Positions 22,701-30,962 of a DNA stretch of 64,000 nucleotides are shown here, in pieces. This DNA comes from Bactrocera neohumeralis. Taxonomy: Eukaryota > Arthropoda > Insecta > Diptera > Tephritidae. The stretch is from the NCBI RefSeq assembly GCF_024586455.1, contig NC_065919.1:28372839-28436838 (forward strand), written 5' to 3'. The notes beneath the pieces are model-generated. The model worked only from the letters and a program-made list of their open reading frames with translations, searched no databases and was not told the DNA's origin. Each line of letters opens with the position of its first letter. The stretch's first letter is position 1. The translations under genes and the position numbers were made by a program.

Positions 22701-24165
22701 CGCAGTGAAATCTCTGAAGAATCTCTTCTGATCGGATCCCTATACATGCCAAATATTACAGTATTTGTAAAGCTTTGCTGCAAACGAAGCTAACGTTTTT
22801 TCTTGTTTTTTTTTTTAGATTTTTCTAACCTCTTCTAGACTCTGAAATATCACATACACAATTTTGTTGCGGTTGTGGCAAATTAAGACTCTTAGAATTA
22901 AGTTCAAAGAACTCTTATTCAATGAAAATTGACACAATTTATAACTATGCCCCCAAGCTAAGAGTTCGTGGACAATAAGCGTGGCAGCTACCATTTTTAG
23001 GATAAATTTTCCTTAAAATTCGAGACCTTCGAGGCCGGCTTCAACTTTCTAGGAGCTTATAAAGAAAATATGGCTAAATGTTTAAGCTATTCTAGTAGAT
23101 AATAGAAATTAGCGGACTTCTTTTCCAAAAATGATTCCATTACAAAAATCAGTTCGGTACTTCCCCCCACATACCCAAAATACTAATTTCTAACTGCTGG
23201 TTGAATTTATAGCGTATGTGAGCAATATTAATAAAATTAATTGGAAATGTTCTCTTCTAGGGGTTTGATAATAAAAGTAAACGTTATCGGAACAGATCTT
23301 ATACCAGGTTCAAAAACTCTTACAAAAAATTATATTCGCCGGTTTACGGACCACACTCATGAATTTGTTTATGTGCTTATATCGGTTCAGCAAATTCTCT
23401 TGGCTACATTGCAACTCCCACGCCTTTCGTACGACCAAACGCGAGTCTGTCTTCGCGCTTACTTGCGTTTTCAACGTCCAGAACAAACTTTATTTCACTT
23501 TCAGCGGCAACTTTTTATTTTGCAATTTTTCATTTACCATTTTTCGCATTTAATTTGTGTTTTTTTCTACTCTTTCTCGACACGATTACCCGCAGAGCTC
23601 ATCCGTCATGGAGGCAGCCTATTCGTGCCACTGGTATGATGGCTCCGAGGAGGCCAAGACTTTTGTTCAGATCGTTTGCCAGCAGTGCCAAAAGGCGATG
23701 TCCATATCGGGAGCGAAGTTCTTCACTGTCTCGCTGGACTTGTTTGCATCGGTATGACATATTTTTATCTTTTCTTTTCTGTGTGTGTGCCATGTTTGTA
23801 CTCGTAGTTGTCCCTTTGTCGCAAAGTGCTGTCGTATGTATTACAAGTGCTGTTTATGTGGTTGTTGTTTGTTGCATTGAATTTGCGGCTTCGCGGTTGC
23901 TTGTGGCAACTCGACTCCGTGCAGGCTGCCCTGTCTGCCTTTGGCGTGTTGTCGCCCTGCAAAGTGGCCAGTTGCCACTTCCGCAAGAAATTTATCTCAC
24001 TTTTGTTTTGATTTCTATTCTCTTAAGTCTACTATATTTCAAATATATTCACACGCTAAATGTCATAACATCTCTCGTTTTTTTCTCTCTCTCAATCTCT
24101 CTTCAAACAAAAAGGTTCTTGGCGCTGTTGTCACCTACTTCATGGTGCTGGTGCAATTGAAGTAG
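4443..24165 (+). CDS. Orco: Odorant receptor co-receptor Orco (Or83b), complete, 7 exons
   Basis: Orco is the conserved seven-transmembrane subunit that pairs with each tuning odorant receptor in sensory dendrites to form a ligand-gated cation channel. The join is 4443-4738, 5123-5259, 5338-5715, 6970-7168, 15140-15344, 23596-23751, 24115-24165: 1,422 nt, 473 residues plus TAG. All introns are GT-AG and every junction keeps frame (phases 2,1,1,2,0,0). I recognise the protein directly: it starts MQPSKY, has a sequon near N165 in the second extracellular loop, the calmodulin-binding motif SAIKYWVER at 323-331, and ends VLVQLK in the pore-lining last helix. The start is fixed by an in-frame TAA 24 nt upstream; Drosophila has a few extra N-terminal residues. 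No frameshift or missing key residue was seen. Introns 4 and 5, about 8 kb each, are full of old transposons, most of the gene's 19.7 kb. Confidence 0.97.
5123..5259 (+). CDS. Orco: Orco exon 2
   Basis: The acceptor AG at 5121-5122 follows a T-rich tract. The exon codes residues 99-144 up to the third membrane segment and ends at a GTGAGT donor at 5260. The following intron is only 78 bp, so this part of the gene has stayed compact. Confidence 0.96.
5338..5715 (+). CDS. Orco: Orco exon 3
   Basis: Codes residues 145-270: the rest of helix 3, the second extracellular loop with an N-S-T sequon at 165-167, helix 4 and the start of the large intracellular loop. The acceptor is TTTCAG before 5338 and the donor is GTGAGT at 5716. 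Reading on into the intron gives a longer artefactual ORF to 5810. Confidence 0.96.
5716..6969 (+). other. Orco intron 3, nothing recognised
   Basis: 1,254 bp. The 120-codon frame at 6128-6490 has no similarity I recognise and lies inside the intron. No transposon signature was seen. Confidence 0.6.
6970..7168 (+). CDS. Orco: Orco exon 4
   Basis: Codes residues 271-336 and two bases of codon 337, the intracellular loop 2 region. It holds the calmodulin-binding motif SAIKYWVER (323-331) known from Drosophila Orco. The donor is GTAAGT at 7169, opening the 7.97-kb intron 4. Confidence 0.96.
7169..8439 (+). other. First part of Orco intron 4, nothing recognised
   Basis: Contains a TGT/CTG-rich patch at 7390-7440 and CA-rich sequence near 7600, but no transposon protein and no extra exon that I could support. 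Confidence 0.5.
8440..9300 (+). pseudogene. Relic of a retroelement-type ORF (DUF4780-like)
   Basis: Broken frames give stretches with protein character: TREKVLKLPSLKRSLQIARA followed by LRNKITLLVKRE near 8476-8590, EELIKQIQEFIDCTKVIRR near 8945-9010, and SFADVARNRIIIGVLNKE near 9107-9165. The last resembles the opening of the domain called DUF4780, common in repetitive proteins of flies. Stops and frameshifts separate the pieces. It lies sense to Orco inside intron 4. The assignment is from memory of the motif and is tentative. Confidence 0.4.
9301..9732 (+). other. Intron 4 spacer, nothing recognised
   Basis: AT-rich spacer between the DUF4780-like relic and the non-LTR insertion. No motif was identified. 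Confidence 0.4.
9744..11803 (-). mobile_element. 5'-truncated non-LTR retrotransposon, copy 1, in Orco intron 4
   Basis: Insertion of 2,060 bp antisense to Orco, bounded by a perfect 11-bp target duplication TAATTTTAATA at 9733-9743 and 11804-11814. Its 3' tail on the minus strand is a short GAA-type microsatellite, as in the copies at 51155 and 32262. The endonuclease half is missing, as expected from incomplete target-primed reverse transcription. The clade is uncertain; the protein resembles APE-type elements often annotated as endonuclease-reverse transcriptase in insects. Confidence 0.9.
9775..11796 (-). CDS. Non-LTR reverse transcriptase, 673 residues, catalytic motif changed
   Basis: One uninterrupted frame covering the reverse transcriptase and C-terminal region. 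Blocks in order: NNKAAGADGLPAELFKHGG, LCKIHKKGD...NYRGISLL, GPYQCGFRPGKSTTNQI, HLFVDFKAAFDS (motif A), GFRQSDSLSC (motif B, usually RQGD), LLAYADVIDII (motif C), FVYLGNSI, and LYKSLILPVLLYGAEAW. The catalytic YADD box reads YADV at 410-413 because one codon is GTT instead of GAT; the degenerate copy at 51912-51923 keeps YADD. The enzyme is therefore expected to be inactive despite the open frame. The ATG directly follows a TAA and is probably not a natural start; the family's real protein should begin far upstream with an endonuclease domain. Confidence 0.88.
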   Translation of the reverse strand: MWDGISNSLRTAATEAIGFRKVQKNSCYDEECRVAAERKQAANLATLRSTTTRAGWDRYRELKREARRVCRQKKREAEMREYEELGELADRGNARKFYEKMRRLTEGFKTGAYSCRTPKGDLVTDAQSILKLWREHFSSLLNGSERTTPGEVEPDSPIDDDGADVPLPDHEEVRIAIARLKNNKAAGADGLPAELFKHGGEELIRSMHQLLCKIWSDESMPNDWNLSVLCKIHKKGDFTICANYRGISLLNIAYKVLSSVLCERLKPTVNKLIGPYQCGFRPGKSTTNQIFTMRQILEKTREKRIDTHHLFVDFKAAFDSAKRSCLYTAMSKFGIPAKLIRLCKLTLSNTKSSVRIGKDLSEPFDTKRGFRQSDSLSCDFFNLLLEKIVRTVELNREGTIFYKSVQLLAYADVIDIIGLNTRAVSSAFSRLDKEAQKMGLANEGKTKYLLSSNKQSSHSRLGSHVTVDSHNFEVVDNFVYLGNSINTTNNVSLEIQRRMALANGCYFGLSRQLKSKVLSRRTKAKLYKSLILPVLLYGAEAWAMTATDESTLRVFERKILRKIYGPLRIGHGEYRIRWNDELYEIYDDIDIVQRIKRQRLRWLGHVVSKDENAPALKVFDAISAGVSRGRGRPPLLWKDQVEKDLASLGISNWRHVAKRRNDWRAVVSSAIIA
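11815..12950 (+). other. Intron 4 spacer, AT-rich
   Basis: No transposon protein was seen. GGGTTGCCAAATTTT at 12482 is close to the reverse complement of the core of the 120-bp repeats that follow, so the array may once have extended here in inverted orientation. Confidence 0.35.
12950..14090 (+). repeat. Decayed tandem array, about ten units of ~120 bp, in Orco intron 4
   Basis: A core like TAGGTGGCAACCTCTTTT recurs with (g)GCAA at 12980, 13099, 13234, 13350, 13464, 13587, 13711, 13829, 13938 and 14059, giving spacings of 119, 135, 116, 114, 123, 124, 118, 109 and 121. Between cores the units share weaker blocks: AATAGTxTTTAGTA, CTTTTAAxC, and TTTATCxxATTAATT before the next core. Divergence between units is high, so the array is old. 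It is not any standard satellite I know. Confidence 0.75.
14086..15139 (+). other. End of Orco intron 4
   Basis: Contains a GT run near 14514-14530 and, at 14630-14900, a fragment of a dispersed element listed separately. Otherwise nothing was recognised. Confidence 0.4.
14630..14900 (+). repeat. Fragment of a dispersed ~0.9-kb fly element (family F2)
   Basis: Shares with other places in the window the order CCGATAGTGGCAGTTCCGAC, ATCGATATCTCAAAAATTG, a GACGGAC microsatellite, ACATGGCTAAATC, and a tail ATACCCTGTTCTAGGTATA. The longest copy is at 40385-41275, with other fragments at 22330, 45470, 48000, 50200, 55435, 57640 and 58040. It has no coding capacity. Confidence 0.6.
15140..15344 (+). 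CDS. Orco: Orco exon 5
   Basis: Codes residues 337-405: membrane helix 5 (around LLLHMLTSTIMLTLLAYQA) and helix 6. The acceptor is TTCACAG before 15140 and the donor GTGAGT at 15345 opens the 8.25-kb intron 5. Confidence 0.96.
15345..16880 (+). other. First part of Orco intron 5, nothing recognised
   Basis: AT-rich, no transposon protein and no exon supported. Short open frames on both strands overlap one another. Confidence 0.45.
16890..17910 (+). pseudogene. Relic of an unidentified repetitive arthropod protein
   Basis: Several short collinear frames form one decayed protein: DLVQDLSFSKSQSELLASRL near 16965, WRLFIVSSKLSLKDLLVHNG, KYASAALAHAVHMKKSYENT, then ICGDLKVIALLPGMQLGYTK and YCCFLCEWDSRARDCHY after a stop, NESAWSAFKSVVKNFLGNVK near 17600, and LDSHLDFFTEKLGAVCDEHG ERFHQ near 17750. 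This resembles a multicopy protein family widespread in arthropod genomes and probably transposon-borne, with paired Cys in CFLCEWD and a conserved GERFHQ. I cannot name the element. Frameshifts and stops make this copy dead. Confidence 0.6.
18370..19066 (-). mobile_element. pogo/Tigger-like element, internally deleted
   Basis: Bounded by terminal inverted repeats starting CAGTGAAACTTCGATAA at both ends and flanked by TA on both sides (18368-18369, 19067-19068), as expected of pogo elements. Subterminal copies of TACGAGTTAT occur near both ends and in a short internal duplication near 18855 and 18890. On the minus strand the only open frame (18662-18937) ends in the C-terminus of a pogo-type transposase; the DDE domain is gone. 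Confidence 0.85.
18665..18688 (-). other. Preserved PIP-box C-terminus QKHITDFF of the pogo transposase
   Basis: The last eight codons before the stop spell QKHITDFF, matching the PCNA-interacting consensus QxxIxxFF. Drosophila pogo transposase is known to bind PCNA through its C-terminus. Here it is a remnant in a dead element. Confidence 0.6.
19110..19910 (+). pseudogene. irritans-type mariner relic 1
   Basis: Reads KTIEAKTWLDPEFPGS, jumps to LSFDQKQRRVD (most of the helix-turn-helix region is deleted), then pieces around 19510-19600 with KKKKVMFHQGNAP, PHPPYSPDQPSDYF near 19645-19690, and MLVRKKFSSHEDMIAETAVY to KLEG at the C-terminus. The order matches Himar-like mariner transposases. 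Several stops and frameshifts; inactive. It lies in the Orco sense direction in intron 5. Confidence 0.8.
20740..21620 (+). pseudogene. Non-LTR relic, same family as copy 1, sense to Orco
   Basis: Frames around 20755-20990 match copy 1: LKSIVNKLIALYQ, QILEKTLNQIDTHH, RFVDFKAAFDSTDRNCL. After a deletion, 21180-21600 carries a decayed C-terminal region (IKRGIILAIG, FGAVRVSNGYRRKWNYDL, VVKRIELQRIGW), ending near an AAGAAGAAG run at 21604. Fragmented and inactive. Confidence 0.7.
22330..22760 (-). repeat. Family F2 dispersed element fragment, minus orientation
   Basis: Read on the minus strand it gives GACGGACGGACAGATAG, then GACTCAGCTCGTTTT, a GTTACAAACTTTATGC block and a TATAAAAA tail; further in it has CATACAAACTGAACGATCGG (plus strand at 22603). 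Confidence 0.6.
22760..23595 (+). other. End of Orco intron 5, nothing recognised
   Basis: Plus-strand open frames near 23241-23640 run into exon 6 in other reading frames and are by-products. A long T-rich tract lies before the exon 6 acceptor. Confidence 0.45.
23596..23751 (+). CDS. Orco: Orco exon 6
   Basis: Codes residues 406-457, the cytoplasmic segment containing EAAYSCHWYDGSEEAK and the first half of helix 7. It is exactly 52 codons, phase 0 at both ends. The donor is GTATGA at 23752, weaker than the other donors of the gene. Intron 6 is 363 bp. Confidence 0.96.
24115..24165 (+). CDS. Orco: Orco exon 7 (C-terminus)
   Basis: Sixteen codons plus TAG, after an acceptor ending AAAAG at 24114. 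The exon codes the pore-lining end of helix 7, finishing VTYFMVLVQLK. This short terminal exon is easily missed by gene finders. Confidence 0.96.
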   Translation, partial: VLGAVVTYFMVLVQLK

Positions 24166-24251
24166 AAAAAACTTACAACAATAACAAAAACAAAAACAAC
24201 TCTCTGCACCCATATAATAAGATTATAAATTTTTATTATGACAACAACAAC

Positions 24252-24257
24252 AATAAA
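24252..24257 (+). terminator. Candidate poly(A) signal of Orco
   Basis: The first AATAAA after the Orco stop codon, 87 nt downstream, in a CAA-rich 3' UTR. A later site is possible. Confidence 0.5.
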
Positions 24258-25940
24258 CAGCGCAAAAAATACATCAAACCCACCCAGTCGCAGCGCGTCA
24301 GAGGCAACATTCGCTGGAATTATCAGCAAATTGGGCGCACCCATCGGGCGTGTAATATTTACAATAACAACTATAAAACTATGTTTATGAAGCAGTAAAA
24401 ATAACGGAGAAATTTGGCAACGTTAACTTTTGTCTGGCGGAGAATTTGCTTTTAAAGGAATTAACGGCAGTTCCTGTGTCAGAGTACAGATTACAAATAC
24501 ATTACATATACTGATGAGCAAAATTTTAGCATAAGGAACGGCTTTTTTTTTGATCGAGCTCCAATTTCGCCATGTTTATTTTATTTATTTATTTTTATAT
24601 ATTTTCTTGTGGAATTTTAATAATAACTTCAAAAAACTACAAATATTTATAAATGCACATTAGGGTGTCCCTTATTATACAAGTTGATTTTTTTAGCTAA
24701 CGAAACTGAAGTGTCAATTTTTGCCCTAAAAATACGCTCAAAAGTAAAAAAAGTACTTTATTTTTAATTTAAACCGTGCCTAAATCCTTTTACTTTTCCC
24801 ATTTATATAACGCAGGATTTTTTGTTCTCTCACTTTCTCTCTAATTGCTAAATTTGCTAAATAGTGCAGGTATTTGGAAACAGCGGAGAGCAAATCATTT
24901 GTACTTAGAAGCATATATTGAAATAGTTAAGACCTCCACTTTATCAACCTTTTCACTCAGAAAAAGGCTTTGAAGATAGCTGACCGAATAAATGAGTGCC
25001 TTATCTAAAATGTTTGTCTTCTTAAAGGCTGTAAGTAGTTGGAAAGGCCTTAAGTTTTAAGAACTTCTTCATTTTGCAACAAAATCATTTTGGAACATCG
25101 CTTGTTTCAGCTGTAATTTCAAAAAAATTTATTTATTTTAATATCTATAAGCTTCCACTTATATTCAAAACTTTAAAGGTTGTTGAAGTAGTAGCCTACC
25201 CATTTTTGTGACGGACATATCTGCCTTTTAACTAAGTTAATACAAACATTTTCTTAAAACTTTATATTTTGTGCTTTCGATAAAGATAACAGTAAGTTCA
25301 AAAGCTCGTTTAAGCTATTCTCAATCTTTATAGAATTTATTGAGACATAAAAAAAATTATTAAAAATTGAGTTACAGCAAAATATCAAAGTAAGAAAACT
25401 TACGTTCGGCCCTACGCTTCAAAGATAGTTAAAGGAAATACTAAATATGTATTTATATAAGAAACCTTATCCGCATTCCAATTACACATTCTATTCCACC
25501 TGCTACAATTTCGCTCGTCAGTGTACGGCAAATTATATAAAGTGACCAAGTCCTTGGAAAGCTTTTTATAAAATGTCAGCAAAATAACTTTGCAAAATAG
25601 TTTGTACAAACAATTTTAATGATTTTGTGCAGATTTTCCAGTGAATACCGTTAATTTTAGAATTTTATGTGAGTCGCATATTTACATACATACATATGTA
25701 TATGTACCTTAATATTTAACTTATAGTTTTATATATTTTTAGAAAATCGTTTTGATGTTATGCAGTTTTATGAAACAAGCACATTTTATTTGTTAAATAT
25801 AAATTATGTAACTATGCCATAAGTCACCGCAAAACACGCATAGAACAAATTTTCTTTAGTGAAGAGTACAATAAAGGAAGTAGTGCATCACTTGACTACA
25901 AAAATATTGTGTTTTGGTATAAGACAATAATAAAAGTAAT
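24258..25940 (+). other. Intergenic DNA downstream of Orco
   Basis: AT-rich, with no gene, transposon protein or long repeat recognised. Confidence 0.45.
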
Positions 25941-25944
25941 AATT

Positions 25945-26345
25945 ATTATAAAAATGGTAATGGTAAAAGTGACGGTAATGGTGATGGTATGGTGATAGTA
26001 ATGGCAATGGTGATGATAATGGTAATGGTAATGGTCTTGGTAATGATAATGGCGTTAGTAGTGGTAATGGTAATGGTGATAATAATGGTAATGGTAATGG
26101 TAATGGTAATGGTAATGGTGATGATGATGGTGATAGTATTGGTAATGATAATGGTGATAGTAATGGTAATGGTGATGATAATGGTAATGGTCTTGGTAAT
26201 GATAATGGCGTTAGTAGTGGTAATGGTAATGGTGATAATAATGGTAAAGGTTATGGTAATGGTAATGGTGATAGTAATGGTAATGGTGATGGTGATAGTA
26301 TTGGTAATGATAATGGTGATAGTAATGGTAATGGTATCTAATAAT
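25945..26345 (+). repeat. GGTAAT-type minisatellite with a 156-bp higher-order repeat
   Basis: About 400 bp of interrupted (GGTAAT/GGTGAT)n. The segment starting TCTTGGTAATGATAATGGCG occurs at 26035 and again at 26191, so a 156-bp block has been duplicated. The repeat leaves long open frames on both strands, coding Met-Val and Ile-Thr runs; these are repeat artefacts. Confidence 0.92.
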
Positions 26346-26579
26346 AATACCATTGTTGATTAATTTTAAGTTATTGGCGGTCGAAATAATGAGCCGTAGC
26401 TCCAAAGGTTAAAAAGGAGCTATAACTTAGAAGGCCTTACATACATACATAAGTTAAATAAAATTAAAAATCAAAGACACCCATTCCATGAGCCTTATGC
26501 AAAGGACCCGATTGTTAGCAAAAGACTGGAGCAGTGCAAAAGAAATTGAATTAAGTCTTTATTTGTGGGATATGGGAGT

Positions 26580-26930
26580 TGTACAACTTTTGTTCTAAAT
26601 AATTTGAAGACATGGTAATCGTATAACTAGAAATCATCTTTAACGAATGGAAAACTCTTTTAACTGAAAAGATATTTTTACAAAATTTGGCGTTTGGTAT
26701 GGCCTAAGTCAACGATATAATCTTTGACTAAATTGTACAAATCGGACCCATATAACGATACAAACTGAACGATCAAAATTAAGTTCTTGTGTGACTTGTG
26801 TGACTTTTGTACTTTTTTTATTTGGGAAGGGTGTTATGCTATATGGTACGAATCATATGATCTGAACAATGATCTGACTACCATATAAGGTGTTGGAGAG
26901 AATAATTCTGACAGAACTTGTATGATTGAG
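26580..26930 (+). repeat. Probable remnant of a dispersed element
   Basis: ATCGGACCCATATAACGATACAAACTGAACGATC near 26745-26780 parallels the F2 copy at 22570-22640. Highly diverged. The rest of 26350-27850 shows nothing I recognise. Confidence 0.35.
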
Positions 26931-27966
26931 TAGTGGTGCATAGCTTTAAGCGGCACTATATAATAATGACAATACAGCACAGCGTTTGAAAATGTAGAGG
27001 ATACCATGACAAGTTTAAGTCCTGAACCGAAAACGACTTACCTGCTTTTGAAGGAATAAGATATGAGTATGGTGAATGTAGATCTCTCTCCACAGCGGAC
27101 TCTTGTGCTCACATGTACCATATGTATACTAGAACTAAGAACTTTCGTCTTCCAAACCAGATTGGATGTTTGAGTGTGGAATTTCAAATAACTACTATTT
27201 CAAGCATCACGGCAATGAGATAATTCTATTTCACAATTCCATAATTAAAATTCGATTAAAACTAATTGATAGGTGTACTTGAATGATTTAAATCGTGAAT
27301 TTTATGTTGAAGTTTCTAATTTCGAACATTTTTACGATAAAAGTTTAATCATCAAATTTTTTTCCGATCTTTATGCCAAAATTGATCGGAATATATGTTG
27401 CGTCATTTGTAATATCATTATATTGTTATCACATAGTTCGCACTGTGAAATGGCACGGCTTTTACACCAACCTTTTGAGACTCTTAACTTATGGCATTGA
27501 ATTCAAGTTCATCCACACCCAGAACAAACATGAAATTTTGTCCAATTGTATCATGAAACCAAAACGAATCACATTACTTTCAAGGTGTGGTTATTACATA
27601 ACCTAGTTGTAATTGGTTGTCTAATCAGAAAAAAGTTGCTTATCATTTTTTTTTTCGAATTCGTCAACGCCTCAATTATACTCAATTGCGGCATGTGACA
27701 TATTATATCAGACAGATAAATTTATTTTTTGATTAATCACAAAAAAATTGGTAAATATATACATATACTGTACATATGTACATACTATATATGTAATTAA
27801 GGGCATAAATATTACACATAGCCAACATTATAACTTGTTTGTACTTTTATGGTATACTAGCTGTGCCGTCGACTTCGTCCGCGTGAAATACTGATTTTGG
27901 GCTTCGTCTTTATCTTCGTCCGCGTCAATTTCTGTTATCAAAGAACTTCTGCGTAAATTATATTTT

Positions 27967-28400
27967 TTATTTTATTTTCTGGTGGCAGAAGAACATATTG
28001 ATTTTCTCCGCAACCTGATCTTGACAACGCGACATATAATTGGCCATGTGAAAGCAGTCTTGGCGTAAATCGATCCCCACGTGTTTCAATGTTTGCCCCT
28101 GCGGTGGTTTCAGATTTCTAAGTAAAATTATTGGGGCGCCTATTTTTAGCTTAAGGGAATGTGGAGGAAGGCCACTTGGGTTCAAAGAATTTAGAAGCTC
28201 CTGTGGGTAATGGACCACATCTTCTTGATCCATTACATTATCAATAGATGTGTATGTGACTATATCTCCTTCAAGTTTATTTAAAATTATGTCATTAATT
28301 TCGTCCACGCTACTGTTTCTCGCCGCCAATATTGCCCTTTGACACATCCATTGGTGATCTTTATTTTCTATTTCGCTGATGTCAGGGTAAACTTTTGATA
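27967..28400 (-). pseudogene. Helitron Pif1-like helicase C-terminal remnant
   Basis: Contains WMCQRAILAARNSSVDEIND, LNSLNPSGLPPHSLKLKIGA, PIILLRNLKPPQ and then directly GQTLKHVGIDLRQDCF. In intact Helitrons about 50-60 residues separate the last two blocks, so a deletion has removed the region around the conserved TINKSQ motif. The fold and ATPase core are lost. Upstream residues (DISEIENKDHQ) extend the similarity to about 28400. Confidence 0.75.
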
Positions 28401-28626
28401 TTAAATCCTCAATGTTACCTACTCTTACTCCTAAATCGCGGTCAATTTAAATTTTATTTTGAAAATTAGGTATTTTCCCGTCTCCTACTAAAACCCCCAA
28501 AGTGGGCTCTCATATTTGTCGATAATTTTAAAATCAAAGTTCGGGAATTCTGTAAGGCCCAACGTTGAGATCGTTCAGCGCTTGATTCCCGTTGTCGGTT
28601 CGCCAAAGTTCGGAAATTTTGTGAGG

Positions 28627-28797
28627 CTAGACGCTGCGAACGTTCAACGCTCGATTCCCTAGCACGGTTTTGTTCATGATTGCTCGTTGAGTACCCAACC
28701 TATGCATATTCTCATCCTCAGTTTCATTGCTGCGCAAAACTCGCAGCCGCTTTGCAGTAGCAGTCTGCCGAGAAAGCTGAGTTCTTTTTCTAGGCAT
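28627..28797 (-). pseudogene. Helitron Rep protein N-terminal remnant
   Basis: MPRKRTQLSRQTATAKRLRV followed by LRSNETEDENMHRLGTQRA is the basic, repeat-like N-terminus typical of insect Helitron proteins. The frame ends before any HUH nuclease motif. The ATG at 28797 is preferred to the in-frame one 17 codons upstream because homologous proteins begin MPR. Confidence 0.6.
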
Positions 28798-28839
28798 TAT
28801 AGTGACAAAGAAAGAACGCAGAAAATGAATAAAAAGAAT

Positions 28840-29522
28840 GTAGAACAAGTAAGGAAGGGCTATTATGAAATTCAGTATATCATTGAAATCGGTCTAGTAG
28901 TTCCTGAGATATGGCTTTTGGTCCATAAGTGGGCGAGGCCACCTGGGTGCAGCTTCCTTCTGCAATTTCTTCCGAAAAATTTAGTGTTTCTGACGTTTTT
29001 GTTAGTCGGTTAACGCACTTTTAGTGATTTTCAACATAACCTTTGTATGGGAGGTGGGCGTGGTTAATATCCGATTTCTTCCATTTTTGAACTGTATATG
29101 GAAATGCCTGAAGAAAACGACTGAGTAGAGTTTGGTTGATATAGCTAAGGGGGCGGGGCCACGCCTTTGTGCCAAATTTCACTTTAATATCTTTATTTAT
29201 GGCTTAGTTATGACACTTTATAGGTTTTTGGTTTCCGCCATTTTGTGGGCGTGGCAGTGGGCCGATTTTGCCCATCTTCGAACTTAACCTTCTTATAGAG
29301 CCAAGAAATACGTGTACCAAGTTTCATCATGATATCTCAATTTTTACTCAAGTTACAGCTTGCACGGACGGACGGACAGACGGACGGACGGACAGACAGA
29401 CATCCGGATTTTTTGGTATACATAACCCTATCTGACTCTTTTAGTTTTAGGACTTACAAACAACCGTTATGTGAACAAAACTATAATACTCTCCTTAGCA
29501 ACTTTGTTGCGAGAGTATAAAA
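28840..29522 (+). mobile_element. Dispersed element F1, copy A, nested in the Helitron
   Basis: Begins ACAAGTAAGGAAGGGCTA and ends TTGCGAGAGTATAAAA. It includes CCTGAGATATGG, GGGGCGGGGCCACGCC, and a GACGGACGGACAGAC microsatellite. Compared with copy B (43722-44782) it lacks two internal blocks, one after GGAAGGGCTA and one around 28947. Non-coding; similar non-autonomous elements are common in higher Diptera. Confidence 0.7.
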
Positions 29523-30007
29523 AAATGTAAGATTAATAATCAGGAACCTAATTATTTTTACCTGCACTTAGTATTTACATAAACTGAATATTATGTCAAA
29601 AGAATTACCGAACAACACATTTATTTGGATAAAGATTAATATTATTATGTTAATACAACTCTAACAAATAATTTCGACCAAATTAGTTATCACAAAAACG
29701 GTACTCACAGACTTTTTTTTAGATCATTAAAAGAGAAATAATTCTTGCATACATAACTTTTGTGTATCTTGAACCTCTTTCGCAGCGCAAGGAACGGAAG
29801 CCCTCAAAGATAAATAATTTCCCCCGTTTTTTACACATTTACCACTGTTTCTTCGCTCCTATTGGTCGCAGCGTGATGCTATATATCCTTCCTCGATAAA
29901 TGGACTATCCAACACAAAAAGAATTATTCAATTCGAACCAGTAGTTTTGGAGATTAGCGCGTTCAAACAAACAAACAAACTCTTCAGCTTTATAATATTA
30001 GTATAGA

Positions 30008-30962
30008 TTTTCTCCGCAATGTCGGTGTCTTCCCCTTCTACGCAAACCCTCGAGCGTATTTTGACCTAGTGTTTAATAGTAGAGATTTTCGTGATATTGC
30101 TTGAGCTTTTCTCCTTTTTAACCGGCAAATGACTGGTGCTATAATACTTAAAGAGTCTCTGACCTGAGATAGTTTTTTCTCTTCGTGCCAGAAATCGAAA
30201 CAGTTTTCAGGAAAGTATTGCCAACCAGAGTAACAGCAAGCTTGATTTGGATTATTATCTTATGAAAGAAAGCTCCTTAAGCTTACATCTGTTTACTAAA
30301 GGTCCAACGAACTTATACCGACTCAGGGTTGTTCTATTAAAATTCAAGATAAAACTACTATATACATTTTAGGTGATTTTGGATTCTAAACAATAATGTA
30401 AAATTATTAAGGCATGAAATGTATTTGTTTTTGTTGGGTTTAGTCGAAGAGACTGGATTAAATCATTCTTGTAAGACGGATGAGCACAATGATACTATTA
30501 AACTGTTTTTCTTGTTTAGGTTTCGACTAGAAAAATGAAATATTATATACATATATTGCAAATATGCAGTTAGTTATTGTCGAGGATTTTGACTAATCTA
30601 GAGCATGTAGACCCCTAGCATGCAAGAGAGTTGTGATCTCTCTCTTGCCACTGTTATTTCACGAGCTAATAACATATATGACCATCTGAATCAAGTTAAC
30701 TATCGATGTTCTAATGAGACACAAAAGACATCTCCTTTTATTTAAAACTCTGAAAGCAGTTTTGACAACTATTTAGATTTTAAAGAGTTGCCTTTATTTA
30801 TTAATGAGATTATGAAGGAAAAACGTGATTGAATATATTTCTGTAACTTCCTCAACCACGCGGTAAAGTGCTCACTAAACGTAGTGGTGAAAGTTTATAA
30901 GACTTATGATTCTTTCCTTAAGACAATAAGCTATCAATATTTTCTTCGATATACATTTAATA
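30008..30962 (+). other. Intergenic, nothing recognised
   Basis: AT-rich sequence without a transposon protein or exon that I can support. Confidence 0.4.

Larger units (their letters stand above)
27857..30007 (-). mobile_element. Helitron, internally deleted, both termini present
   Basis: On the minus strand the element begins TCTATACTAATATTATAAAG at 30007 and ends GGCACAGCTAG at 27857. It is preceded by A and followed by T, the normal Helitron insertion context. A GC-rich imperfect hairpin (CGCGGACGAAGTCGACGG) lies just before the CTAG end. It retains the N-terminal end of the replicase and the end of the Pif1-like helicase; most of the Rep and helicase is deleted. A second element (about 28840-29522) sits inside it. 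Confidence 0.8.

Noticed and set aside
25946..26363. Two overlapping open frames of 124-135 codons on opposite strands
   Set aside because: Both are translations of the GGTAAT minisatellite (Met-Val and Ile-Thr runs) with no other content.
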